The position numbers and the translations under genes were made by a program. The notes under the pieces are model-generated. The model was given only the letters and a program-made list of their open reading frames with translations. It ran no database searches and had not been told where the DNA came from. Shown here in pieces: positions 25,594 through 34,049 of a DNA stretch of 64,000 nucleotides; positions within the stretch are counted from its first letter, which is position 1, and each line of letters begins with the position of its first letter. The stretch is from Kineosporia sp. NBRC 101731 (lineage in GTDB: Bacteria; Actinomycetota; Actinomycetes; Actinomycetales; Kineosporiaceae), in contig NZ_BSTC01000001.1 of assembly GCF_030269305.1 (NCBI RefSeq), positions 1,377,467 to 1,441,466 on the forward strand, read 5' to 3'.

Positions 25594-28500
25594 GTGACGG
25601 GGACAGTGGCGGAACGGATCGGCGCCCTGCTGGTGGCCAACCGCGGTGAGATCGCCTGCCGCATCATCCGCTCGGCGCGGAGCCTCGGGATGCGCACCAT
25701 CGCGGTGTTCTCCGAGGTCGACCGGGCTTCGGCGCACGTACGGCAGGCCGACGAGGCGGTACTCATCGGACCGGCGCGCAGCTACCTCGATCCGCAGGCC
25801 CTGCTCGACGCCGCCCGGCGCACGGGCGCGCAGGCCGTGCATCCGGGCTACGGATTCCTCTCCGAGGACGCGGCGTTCGCGGAGCGGGTCGAGGCGGCCG
25901 GGCTGATCTGGGTCGGCCCGACCCCGGAGCAGCTGCGTCTGCTCGGGGCCAAGCACACCGCCCGGGCGGCGGCGGTGGCCGCGGGAGTGCCGGTGTTCCC
26001 GGGCACCGGGCTGCTGGCGTCGGCCGACGATGCGGTGGCCGCGGTGGCTGCCGTCGGCTACCCGGTCATGCTCAAGGCCACCGGCGGGGGCGGTGGCATC
26101 GGGATGTCGGTGTGCCGGGACGAGGCAGAGCTGCGGGCCGGGTACGAGCGGGTCTCCGGTCTCGCGGAGCGCAGTTTCGGCGACACCGGGGTGTTCGCCG
26201 AGCGATACGTGGAACGCGCCCGTCATGTCGAGGTCCAGGTGTTCGGCGACGGCACCGGAACCGTGGTCTCGCTCGGTGACCGCGACTGCTCCTTGCAGCG
26301 GCGGCACCAGAAAGTGGTGGAGGAGGCCCCGGCCCCGGGCCTTCCCGACGAGCTGCGGGAGCGGTTGCACTCCTCGGCCCGCAACCTGCTGGCGTCGGTC
26401 GGTTACCGGTCGGCCGGCACGGTCGAGTTCGTCTACGACGCGCAGCGCGGCGAGGCCTCGTTCCTGGAGGTGAACGCCCGCCTCCAGGTGGAGCACCCGG
26501 TGACCGAGGCGGTCACCGGTGTCGATCTGGTCGCGTGGATGCTCCGGCTCGCCTCCGGTGAGAAGGACCTGCTGAAGGCCTATCCCGACGGATCGGTCCC
26601 GGTCTCGGGCCACGCGGTGGAAGCGCGTGTCTATGCCGAGGACCCGGCGGCCGGGTTCCGGCCCAACGCCGGTCTGCTGACCCGGGTCGAGTTCCCCGAG
26701 ACGCCGGGTGTCCGGGTGGACGGCTGGGTCGCCACCGGCACCCGGATCCCGACCGACTACGACCCGCTGCTGGCCAAGGTGATCGTGAGCGGTGCCGACC
26801 GGGACGCGGCGCTGCGGGGCCTCGGTGAGGCCCTGGGGAAGACCCGGTTCGACGGGGTCGAGGTGAATCTCGGCCTGCTGCGCACGGTCACGCGCCTGGC
26901 GGAGTTCACCGGCCTGGAGCACCACACCGGGACCCTCGACGACCTGGGTGATCCCGAGCCGCGGGTCACCGTCGGCCGGCCGGGCCTGATGACGACGATC
27001 CAGGACGCGGACGGCCGGCAGGGTTTCTGGCAGGTCGGGGTGCCGCCGAGCGGCGCGATGGACGACCGGTCACTGCGGGCCGGTAACCGGTTGCTCGGGA
27101 ACGACGACAACGCCGCCGGTCTCGAATGCACGGCGAACGGACCGGAACTGACGTTCACGCACGCCACGCGGATCTGCGTGACCGGGGCACCCGCGCCGGT
27201 CACGGTGGACGGCACCCCGATCGAGCACTGGAGGGTGGTGGATGTCGCGGCCGGATCGGTGGTCTCGGTCGGGGAGGCGAGCGCCGGGCTGCGCACGTAC
27301 CTGACCGTGGCCGGTGGCTTCGACGTACCGCAGTACCTCGGCTCGGCCGCGACCTTCACCCTGGGCGGGTTCGGCGGTCACGGTGGGCGGGCGTTGCGGC
27401 CCGGTGACGTGCTGCGCCTGGGTCGTTCGACAGCAGAGGTCCAGACCCCTCTGCGGCCTGAGCCCTTCACCCACCACTGGAACCTGACCGTGCTGGTCGG
27501 CCCGCACGGCGCCCCGGAGTTCTTCACCCGTGACGACCTGCGCCAGATCCTGAACTCCCGCTACGAGGTGCATTTCAACTCGGCCCGGACCGGAGTGCGG
27601 CTGATCGGCCCGAAACCGGTGTGGGCCCGCCGGGACGGTGGCGAGGCCGGGCTGCACCCCTCGAACATCCACGACAACGCCTACTCGGTCGGCGCTCTCG
27701 ACTTCACCGGGGACACCCCGATCCTGCTCGGCCCGGACGGCCCGTCGCTCGGCGGTTTCGTCTGCCCAGTGACGGTGATCCGTTCCGAGCGCTGGAAACT
27801 CGGGCAGTTGCGCCCGGGTGACACGGTGTCTTTCGTGACCCGGACGGAAGCCTTGCCGACAGTGGCGGGCGAGGACGGCGTCCTCCAGCGTATCCCTGCC
27901 GAAGGCGCTGCCCCCGAGGTGACCTACCGCCGCAGCGGTGACGACAACGTCCTGATCGAATACGGGCCGATCGTGCTGGATCTGGGCCTGCGGGCGCGGG
28001 TGCACGCACTGCACCGGCGGCTGGCCGAGCTCGACCTGCGAGGGGTCGTCGACCTGACCCCCGGAATCCGCAGCCTGCAGGTCCATGTCGACCCGGACGT
28101 CCTGCCGGTCCAGCGGCTGCTCGGCATCCTGACCGAGGTGGAGCGTGATCTGCCGTCGGCGAGCGACCTGGTGGTGCCCAGTCGTCGTGTGCGGCTGCCG
28201 CTGAGCTGGGACGACCCGGCGACGCGCCTGGCCATCGAGCGGTACATGGCCGGTGTGCGCGACGACGCCCCGTGGTGCCCCTGGAACATCGAGTTCATCC
28301 GCCGGATCAACGGTCTCGACACCCCGGACGACGTCTACCGCACCGTTTTCGATGCCGAGTACCTGGTGCTCGGGCTGGGCGACGTCTACCTCGGCGCTCC
28401 CGTCGCCACCCCGCTCGACCCACGGCACCGGCTGGTCACCACCAAGTACAACCCGGCCCGCACCTGGACCGCGGAGAACTCCGTCGGCATCGGTGGCGCG

Positions 28501-29133
28501 TACCTGTGCATCTACGGCATGGAGGGCCCGGGCGGCTACCAGTTCGTCGGGCGTACCACCCAGGTCTGGCGCACCTATCCGGATCCCGGCCAGAACCCCT
28601 GGCTGCTCGACTTCTTCGACCGGATCAGCTGGTACCCGGTGTCACCCGAGGAATTGCTCGACCTGCGGGCCGACCTGGCCGCGGGGCGCAGCACGCCGGA
28701 CATCACCGAGGGCAGCTTCTCCCTGGCCGAGCACGAGCGGTTCCTGGCCGAGAACGCGGACTCGATCACGGCCTTCCGCCAGGTGCAGGCCGGGGCGTTC
28801 GAGGCGGAGCGCCGGGCCTGGGAGGCGGCGGGCGAGTTCGACCGGGCCGAGCAGGCGGCGGCCGCGGTGGTGCCGGAGCCGGTCGAGGTGGTGGTGCCGG
28901 CGGGTGGTTCCCGAGTGGATGCCCCCTTCGTCGCCAACGTGTGGAAGGTGCTGGTGAAGCCGGGGGACGTGGTCGAGGTGGGGCAGGACGTGGTGGTCCT
29001 CGAGGCGATGAAGATGGAGGCCTCGGTGCAGGCGACCGCAGCCGGGGTGGTTCACGAGGTCCCCGCTGTTTCCGGAGCCCAGGTGGCCCCGGGCGAGGCC
29101 CTGGTGGTCCTGGCGTCAGCGGTCCCAGCCTGA
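25594..29133 (+). CDS. uca: Biotin-dependent urea carboxylase-like enzyme (urea or guanidine carboxylase)
   Basis: A 1179-residue biotin enzyme. Domains in order: biotin carboxylase (about 8-445, with RGEIACR and EVNARLQVEHPVTE), a KipA-like half (about 458-770), a KipI-like half (about 775-1000) forming the carboxyltransferase, and a biotinyl domain with the biotinylated lysine in EAMKMEA (about residue 1138). This is the plan of urea carboxylase, which makes allophanate from urea, and of guanidine carboxylase. No allophanate hydrolase, UAAP gene or guanidine riboswitch lies nearby, so the substrate is unsettled. The start at GTG 25594 abuts the operator; GTG 25606 is possible. It is divergent from a TetR gene. 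Confidence 0.88.
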   Translation: MTGTVAERIGALLVANRGEIACRIIRSARSLGMRTIAVFSEVDRASAHVRQADEAVLIGPARSYLDPQALLDAARRTGAQAVHPGYGFLSEDAAFAERVEAAGLIWVGPTPEQLRLLGAKHTARAAAVAAGVPVFPGTGLLASADDAVAAVAAVGYPVMLKATGGGGGIGMSVCRDEAELRAGYERVSGLAERSFGDTGVFAERYVERARHVEVQVFGDGTGTVVSLGDRDCSLQRRHQKVVEEAPAPGLPDELRERLHSSARNLLASVGYRSAGTVEFVYDAQRGEASFLEVNARLQVEHPVTEAVTGVDLVAWMLRLASGEKDLLKAYPDGSVPVSGHAVEARVYAEDPAAGFRPNAGLLTRVEFPETPGVRVDGWVATGTRIPTDYDPLLAKVIVSGADRDAALRGLGEALGKTRFDGVEVNLGLLRTVTRLAEFTGLEHHTGTLDDLGDPEPRVTVGRPGLMTTIQDADGRQGFWQVGVPPSGAMDDRSLRAGNRLLGNDDNAAGLECTANGPELTFTHATRICVTGAPAPVTVDGTPIEHWRVVDVAAGSVVSVGEASAGLRTYLTVAGGFDVPQYLGSAATFTLGGFGGHGGRALRPGDVLRLGRSTAEVQTPLRPEPFTHHWNLTVLVGPHGAPEFFTRDDLRQILNSRYEVHFNSARTGVRLIGPKPVWARRDGGEAGLHPSNIHDNAYSVGALDFTGDTPILLGPDGPSLGGFVCPVTVIRSERWKLGQLRPGDTVSFVTRTEALPTVAGEDGVLQRIPAEGAAPEVTYRRSGDDNVLIEYGPIVLDLGLRARVHALHRRLAELDLRGVVDLTPGIRSLQVHVDPDVLPVQRLLGILTEVERDLPSASDLVVPSRRVRLPLSWDDPATRLAIERYMAGVRDDAPWCPWNIEFIRRINGLDTPDDVYRTVFDAEYLVLGLGDVYLGAPVATPLDPRHRLVTTKYNPARTWTAENSVGIGGAYLCIYGMEGPGGYQFVGRTTQVWRTYPDPGQNPWLLDFFDRISWYPVSPEELLDLRADLAAGRSTPDITEGSFSLAEHERFLAENADSITAFRQVQAGAFEAERRAWEAAGEFDRAEQAAAAVVPEPVEVVVPAGGSRVDAPFVANVWKVLVKPGDVVEVGQDVVVLEAMKMEASVQATAAGVVHEVPAVSGAQVAPGEALVVLASAVPA

Positions 29134-29166
29134 CTCTGCGGGAGATGCAACGACCCCAGCAAACCT

Positions 29167-29253
29167 TCCGTGATCATGCAAAACCTCCCCGACGTTCTAG
29201 AACTCTCATGCAAGGAGTTCTAGAACTCTGGGGAGGTTTTGCATGATCACGGA
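29167..29253. repeat. Dispersed palindromic element, copy B
   Basis: The outer arms form a perfect 24-bp stem (TCCGTGATCATGCAAAACC... and complement). Inside lie two copies of the 10-bp palindrome GTTCTAGAAC (29194-29203 and 29217-29226), which can also pair with each other. The whole element could form a long nested hairpin. It follows the carboxylase gene and may terminate it. Confidence 0.9.
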
Positions 29254-29264
29254 GGTGTAGTTGT

Positions 29265-29280
29265 TCGAACAAATGTTCGA
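29265..29280. promoter_or_regulatory. LexA-binding SOS box
   Basis: TCGAACAAATGTTCGA: perfect TCGAAC/GTTCGA half-sites with a 4-base spacer, the actinobacterial/Gram-positive SOS box. A -10-like TAGAAT follows directly at 29281-29286, so LexA bound here would block the promoter of the gene at 29325. Confidence 0.85.
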
Positions 29281-29324
29281 TAGAATCGGCGTGTCCGGCA
29301 CACCAATTGCGGGGGTGGTGCTAC

Positions 29325-29675
29325 GTGCGACCGATGCAGTCCCGAGCCGTCCGTCAGAGTCTTCCTAGTGATCCCTTCGAGCGGGTGCGCACGCCGCCGG
29401 AGGCTGTTCCCGTGCTGGCGCTGCTGCGGGGTGACGGCGGTGAGGTGCTGACCGTGGTTCCGGCCGCGGTGCAGGCCTGGTCGGGTGAATCCGTGCGCAT
29501 CACCTGGGCGGCGCGGCGGGGTGTCCAGCTCTACTCGGCCTGGATCCCGGCGGCCGACGTGGTGCGGGGTGAGGCGGCCGCGCGGTTGCTCGACGAGTTC
29601 GCCTTCGGTGGTGGGTACCGGGCCGTGATCGCGCGGTTCCTGGCGTGGCGGGAGGCGCAGCCCCGTTCGGCGTAG
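29325..29675 (+). CDS. Uncharacterised small protein under LexA control
   Basis: About 116 residues, no signal peptide or membrane segment. The sequence looks folded (VPVLALLRGDGGEVLTVVPAAV, then VRITWAARRGVQLYSAWIPAADV) and ends in a basic aromatic stretch (RAVIARFLAWREAQ). No family was recognised. GTG 29325 is preferred because GGGGGTGG lies 6 bases before it; TTG 29307 and ATG 29334 are alternatives. A textbook SOS box and -10 sit 20-60 bases upstream, so expression should rise on DNA damage. The serine hydrolase gene follows after 82 bases and may share the transcript. Confidence 0.7.
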   Translation: MRPMQSRAVRQSLPSDPFERVRTPPEAVPVLALLRGDGGEVLTVVPAAVQAWSGESVRITWAARRGVQLYSAWIPAADVVRGEAAARLLDEFAFGGGYRAVIARFLAWREAQPRSA

Positions 29676-29757
29676 AAACGCGGGACGGGCGATGAGTTCG
29701 GGTGGTGTGTCTCGTCCTCAGGGGTGACCGTCGTTGTCGCGAACCGGAGGCGAACCT

Positions 29758-30960
29758 GTGCCGATGCCCGTCGAAGCCCTCGAGAAGCTCCATGCCGACC
29801 TGGCTGCGAACGTCACCGCGGGTGAGGTGCCGGGGCTGGTGACCGCGGTGGTGCGTGGTGACGACGTGGACGTGTTCTGCGCGGGCGCGACGGCGGTGGA
29901 GGGTGGCGTGCCGGTGCGGCGCGACACGATCTTCCGGATCGCGTCCATGACCAAGCCGATGGCGGCCTTCGCGGCCCTGCGACTCATCGACGAGGGGCGG
30001 TTCGGGCTGGACGAGCCGGTCGGCCGGCTGCTGCCCGAACTGGCCGCGCCGCGCGTGCTGCGGGAACTGGGGGCGCCGGTCGGCGACACGGTCCCCGTCG
30101 AAAGGGCCATCGTCGTGCGCGATCTGCTTGCCTTCACGGCGGGTTTCGGGGTGGTGATGGCCGGGCCGGGCACCTACCCGATCCAGGCGGAGATCGAGGC
30201 CGCCTTCGGTCCGCCCGGTCCACCCCGGCCTGCGCACACACTCCCGGGCGACGAGTACCTGGCCCGGCTCGGGGCCCTGCCGTTGCTGCACCAGCCCGGG
30301 GCACAGTGGATGTACAACACCGCGAGCGACGTGCTGGGTGTCCTGATGGCGCGGGCCACCGGCGCTTCGCTCGACGAGGTGCTGCGGGAGTACCTTTTCG
30401 AGCCGCTGGGAATGCCGGACACGGGTTTCTGGGTGACGGAGGGCGCCGTCGGGCGTCTGGCGGTCAGCTACACCGTGGGTGCCGACGGGGGTCTCGAGCT
30501 GTTCGACCCGGCCCGGGGTGGGCAGTGGACCGCGCCGCCGCCCCTGGAATCGGCGGCCGGGGGACTGGTCTCGACGGTCGACGACTGTCTGGCCTTCACC
30601 CGGCTGATGCTCGGTCGGGGAGTCGTCGGCGGGCGGCGGCTGCTGTCGGGAGAACTGTTCGCCGAGATGACCCGCGACCAGCTGAGCCCGGCCCAGAAGG
30701 CGCACACCGAATGGGTTCCCGGGTTCTTCGACACGCACGGCTGGGGCCTGGGCCTGGCGGTGCGAACGGTCGCGGGCGACGGTGAGTCGGCCGGCTCGTA
30801 CGGGTGGAGCGGTGGCCTGGGCACGGCTTGGGCCTGTGACCCGGCGCTGGGCTCGGCGGGCATCCTGCTCACCCAGCGGGCGATGACCTCGCCCGTGCCG
30901 AACCCGGTGATGAACGCCTTCTGGTCTCAGGTTCCGGCCGTCACCGGCTGGGTGGGATGA
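29758..30960 (+). CDS. Serine hydrolase of the beta-lactamase/class C PBP superfamily
   Basis: A 400-residue protein with the class C signatures: the nucleophile in SMTK, the tyrosine in YNT, and a later WSGGLGT segment in place of the KTG motif. No signal peptide is visible, so a cytosolic esterase or peptidase is more likely than a secreted beta-lactamase. The start at GTG 29758 follows CGGAGG; the longer frame adds eight residues. Substrate unknown. Confidence 0.82.
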   Translation: MPMPVEALEKLHADLAANVTAGEVPGLVTAVVRGDDVDVFCAGATAVEGGVPVRRDTIFRIASMTKPMAAFAALRLIDEGRFGLDEPVGRLLPELAAPRVLRELGAPVGDTVPVERAIVVRDLLAFTAGFGVVMAGPGTYPIQAEIEAAFGPPGPPRPAHTLPGDEYLARLGALPLLHQPGAQWMYNTASDVLGVLMARATGASLDEVLREYLFEPLGMPDTGFWVTEGAVGRLAVSYTVGADGGLELFDPARGGQWTAPPPLESAAGGLVSTVDDCLAFTRLMLGRGVVGGRRLLSGELFAEMTRDQLSPAQKAHTEWVPGFFDTHGWGLGLAVRTVAGDGESAGSYGWSGGLGTAWACDPALGSAGILLTQRAMTSPVPNPVMNAFWSQVPAVTGWVG

Positions 30961-30997
30961 GCCGAGGCGCCGGCGAGACGCGGAGCGATCACCATGC

Positions 30998-31678
30998 TCA
31001 GCTGACTTCGAGGTCGTACACCAGCACGCCCTCCGCCAGTTCCTCCGGATCGGCCTGATCCGGATCGAGGTCACCGAGTCGCTCGGTGCACCATCGCAGC
31101 AGCTCGACGAGGCCGGGGGCGAGCACCCGGCGCAGGTCCTCGTCGCGGCCGATCACGATGACCTGCCCCACGGTGCCGCCGGGGCGGGGAGCCAGGTCGG
31201 CGGCGAGGAAGTTGCCGCCCCCGTCCGAGGCGAAGGGGATCCAGTCCGGCGAGCTGTACACGCCCAGGACCGGGTCGTTCCCGCGCACGGTGACCGCCCG
31301 GTCGAGTTCCTGGGCCATCTCGCCCGGCTTGAAGTGTGCCCGGACGTTCTCCAGATGGGTCCAGGCGTCGGCCAGTTCGCCGATCGGGTCGAAGGTCCAG
31401 CCGTCGCCGAAGACCGGGCCGACCCATCGACCCCGCTCGCGGCCCGCGTCGTCGTCGGCCAGGTCGGCGTAGTTCGTCTGACCGTCGCTCAGTTGGTAGA
31501 GCCCGGCCAGGTCGGCGGGTAGAGCCCGGCCGACGGTCTCCTGGGCCCTGGCGAACTGGGCCGGGGAAGCGCCGGGCCGGGCCAGCTCGTCCACGGCGTA
31601 TCCGGCGCGGGCCAGGGCGTCGAGCAGGGCGATCCAGGCGTCCTGCACGTGCGCGTCGGGAGGGGCGATGTCGGTCAC
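30998..31678 (-). CDS. SMI1/KNR4-family protein
   Basis: A 226-residue cytosolic acidic protein. The central region has the SMI1/KNR4 pattern, with LPADLAGLYQLSDGQTN followed by WIPFASDGGGNFLAADLAPRP. This superfamily includes many toxin-immunity proteins and other binding proteins; no enzyme activity is expected. The start is a GTG overlapping the stop of the membrane-protein gene (GTGA), so it is the third gene of an operon after an ABC ATPase and DUF6297. Confidence 0.82.
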   Translation of the reverse strand: MTDIAPPDAHVQDAWIALLDALARAGYAVDELARPGASPAQFARAQETVGRALPADLAGLYQLSDGQTNYADLADDDAGRERGRWVGPVFGDGWTFDPIGELADAWTHLENVRAHFKPGEMAQELDRAVTVRGNDPVLGVYSSPDWIPFASDGGGNFLAADLAPRPGGTVGQVIVIGRDEDLRRVLAPGLVELLRWCTERLGDLDPDQADPEELAEGVLVYDLEVS

Positions 31679-33234
31679 GGCTTCTCTCTCGGGTTGGCTT
31701 CTTCCGGGTTCTCGGTCTTCTGATGGAGCGCTATGGCCACGGCGACACCGCTGAGCAGTACCTGGAGCGACAGCAGTTCCGGATGGGTGGAACCGAGGAT
31801 GAGCGCCACCACGATCGGCACACTGCCGATCAGTGCGACGTCCGGGCCCTTCACGACCGACGAGGCCAGGCCCGGTGGCAGGGCTCCCATCGGCGAGGTG
31901 ATCGTCGGGCCGCCGAACGTCGCGTTGGGCCGGTACGCGCCCCGGACCGCGGCGGCGGCCCAGGCCGGGGCCGACAGCACGCCGAGCAGCACCCACCAGG
32001 CCGGATCGCCGAAGCGCCAGCCCAGGACCGCGGTGATGACGATGAACCAGAACTCCATTACCACGATCGGCAGTGCCATCCGGGTCAGGCGCACGTCGCG
32101 CTGGCCGATCGGGAACGCCGCGTCCAGCCCGGGACTGATCTGGGCCCGGCGGGCGCCCTCGACGGTGGCCAGCGAAGCCAGGTAGGCGCCGATCAGCAGG
32201 AGCACGATCGTGCTGGCCGGACCGGGGTCGGGCACCAGCAGCCCGAGGACGGGCAGACCCAGGGCCACGAGCACCTGCACGGGCTGGCGCGGGGTGCGCA
32301 GGAAGAGCAGCACGTCCGAGGTGATCAGGGCGGCCTGAGGCCTCCACGACCGGGGCACGCGGGTCAGCCATTTCATCGTCGAGGAGCGAGCCCGGCGGGG
32401 CGATTGCGTGCGGACCGCCAGCGCGCGCCCCAGGGCTCTGGTGTCCAGCGAGAGCACGGCGACCAGAGCCTCGTCCGTCACCGCTCCGCTGTGCCGCAGG
32501 CTCACGGCGTGCACGTCGCCGAGCCGCCGGTCCCAGCTGACGGCCAGCCCGATCGCGACGACGAGCAGCACCACGGCGACCGGCAGGGCGACCCAGGTGG
32601 TGCCCGGCGGGGCCGTGCGCGAAAGGGCCATGAGAATGCCGAACAAGGGGACGCCCGCGGTCACCAGATCCGCGGCCACCCGGATCGCGCGGTGCGCGGT
32701 GGGGCGGCTCTGCAGCTGCCCGGCCGTGATCACCAGCGTCACCGTGAGGGCGGCGAACAGTGCGGTCGTGCCGGCCATGGCGGCCGGTCCGGCCGGCAGG
32801 GCGAACGAGACGGCGGCCCCGCACACCGCGCCGACCACCAGGCCGATCCCCGGCCACCGGTAGGCGGCGGGCCGCAGCAGCGAGCGTCGGTCGACGGGAA
32901 GCGGGAGCCACCAGGTGCTCTCGGCCCCGGACAAGGACAGCGGCCCGAGCCGCGTGACCAGCCCGATGAAGGCCGCGACGGCGGCGATCGCGGGCAGCAC
33001 CGCGATCCAGCCGACCGCCAGACCCGGTCCGTCCTGGGCGGCCTGGCGGAACGGGCCCTCGCCGGGGGCGAGCCGGGTGCTCAGGGAGAAGACCATCGTC
33101 GAGGCCATCGCAACGGCGAAGACTCCGATGTAGACGTCGCCCAGCAGGTCGGTGAGTTTGGCCTCGGAGTGGTAGTTGCTGGCGTCGCGGGTGACCCGGC
33201 GGACCTGGCCGCCGGTGGGAAGAGCGGGGCTCAC
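31675..33234 (-). CDS. DUF6297-like multi-pass membrane protein
   Basis: A 519-residue protein with about 12 hydrophobic segments in two groups, separated near the middle by a charged stretch (RTQSPRRARSSTMKWLTR). It has the look of an ABC-2-type export permease of the actinobacterial DUF6297 group. It overlaps the ATPase gene upstream and the SMI1 gene downstream, each by 4 bases (GTGA), so the three are translationally coupled. Substrate unknown. Confidence 0.78.
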   Translation of the reverse strand: MSPALPTGGQVRRVTRDASNYHSEAKLTDLLGDVYIGVFAVAMASTMVFSLSTRLAPGEGPFRQAAQDGPGLAVGWIAVLPAIAAVAAFIGLVTRLGPLSLSGAESTWWLPLPVDRRSLLRPAAYRWPGIGLVVGAVCGAAVSFALPAGPAAMAGTTALFAALTVTLVITAGQLQSRPTAHRAIRVAADLVTAGVPLFGILMALSRTAPPGTTWVALPVAVVLLVVAIGLAVSWDRRLGDVHAVSLRHSGAVTDEALVAVLSLDTRALGRALAVRTQSPRRARSSTMKWLTRVPRSWRPQAALITSDVLLFLRTPRQPVQVLVALGLPVLGLLVPDPGPASTIVLLLIGAYLASLATVEGARRAQISPGLDAAFPIGQRDVRLTRMALPIVVMEFWFIVITAVLGWRFGDPAWWVLLGVLSAPAWAAAAVRGAYRPNATFGGPTITSPMGALPPGLASSVVKGPDVALIGSVPIVVALILGSTHPELLSLQVLLSGVAVAIALHQKTENPEEANPREKP

Positions 33235-33923
33235 AGTTCGTTCCGGATGATCGCGGCCCCGCGCTCGGGATCGACCACCCGGACCTCGGTGTCGGAGATC
33301 GCCACCACCTTCGTCGCCGCAACCGAGACCAGCTGGGGGTCGTGCGTGGCCATCAGAACGCCGCCACCTTCCGAGCGTTCCTCGACCAGCCAGTCGGCCA
33401 GGGCGTCGCGGATGGCGGCGTCGAGGCGCTGCTCGGGCTCGTCGAGGATCATCAGGGCGCGCGGCCGGGCGAACGTGGCTGCGAGCAGCAGACGTCGTCG
33501 CTGCCCGGAGCTCAGGGCCCCCGGCATCGCCTCGGCCCGCTCGGTGAGACCGAAAGCATCCAGCTGATAGTTGGTCACGCTGACCGGGTCGTCCACCCCG
33601 TGGCCGAAGCACGTCAGCATCAGGTGCTCGCGCACGGTCAGGCTGGGGAAGAACGCCTCGTCGCCCAGTTCGGAGGCCACCGCCGCCCGGAACGCGCTGC
33701 TGCGCTCGTCCAGACCGGACCCCAGCAGATTCATCGTCCCGCCCAGCGGCGCCAGCAGCCCGACCACCGTGCGCAGCAGGGTGGACTTGCCCGAGCCGTT
33801 GGCGCCGACCACGGCCACCACGTCGCCCGGCGACAGGGTCAGCGTGATCGGTGGGCAGACCGGAAGCCCGTACCCCACCTCGAGGTCTTTCACTTCCAGC
33901 AGAGCTGCGACCGCCCCTGACAT
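33231..33923 (-). CDS. ABC transporter ATP-binding protein
   Basis: A 230-residue ATPase with Walker A GANGSGKST, signature LSSGQRRRLLLA, Walker B MILDEPE and a switch histidine in ATHDPQ. A single-domain exporter-type subunit. The start at ATG 33923 follows GGAGG. It is the first gene of the ATPase/DUF6297/SMI1 operon and most likely drives the adjacent membrane protein. Confidence 0.9.
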   Translation of the reverse strand: MSGAVAALLEVKDLEVGYGLPVCPPITLTLSPGDVVAVVGANGSGKSTLLRTVVGLLAPLGGTMNLLGSGLDERSSAFRAAVASELGDEAFFPSLTVREHLMLTCFGHGVDDPVSVTNYQLDAFGLTERAEAMPGALSSGQRRRLLLAATFARPRALMILDEPEQRLDAAIRDALADWLVEERSEGGGVLMATHDPQLVSVAATKVVAISDTEVRVVDPERGAAIIRNEL

Positions 33924-34049
33924 CGTGCCTCCACGTGTGCGCCCAGCCCAAGTTCCTGCCGCATCATGCCCGTTCTGCCCGTGGCCGCGGCGCGCACCCC
34001 CGAATATGCCCTTCGTGTCCCTTCGCCGGGCGCTCCTTATGCTGGCCGG

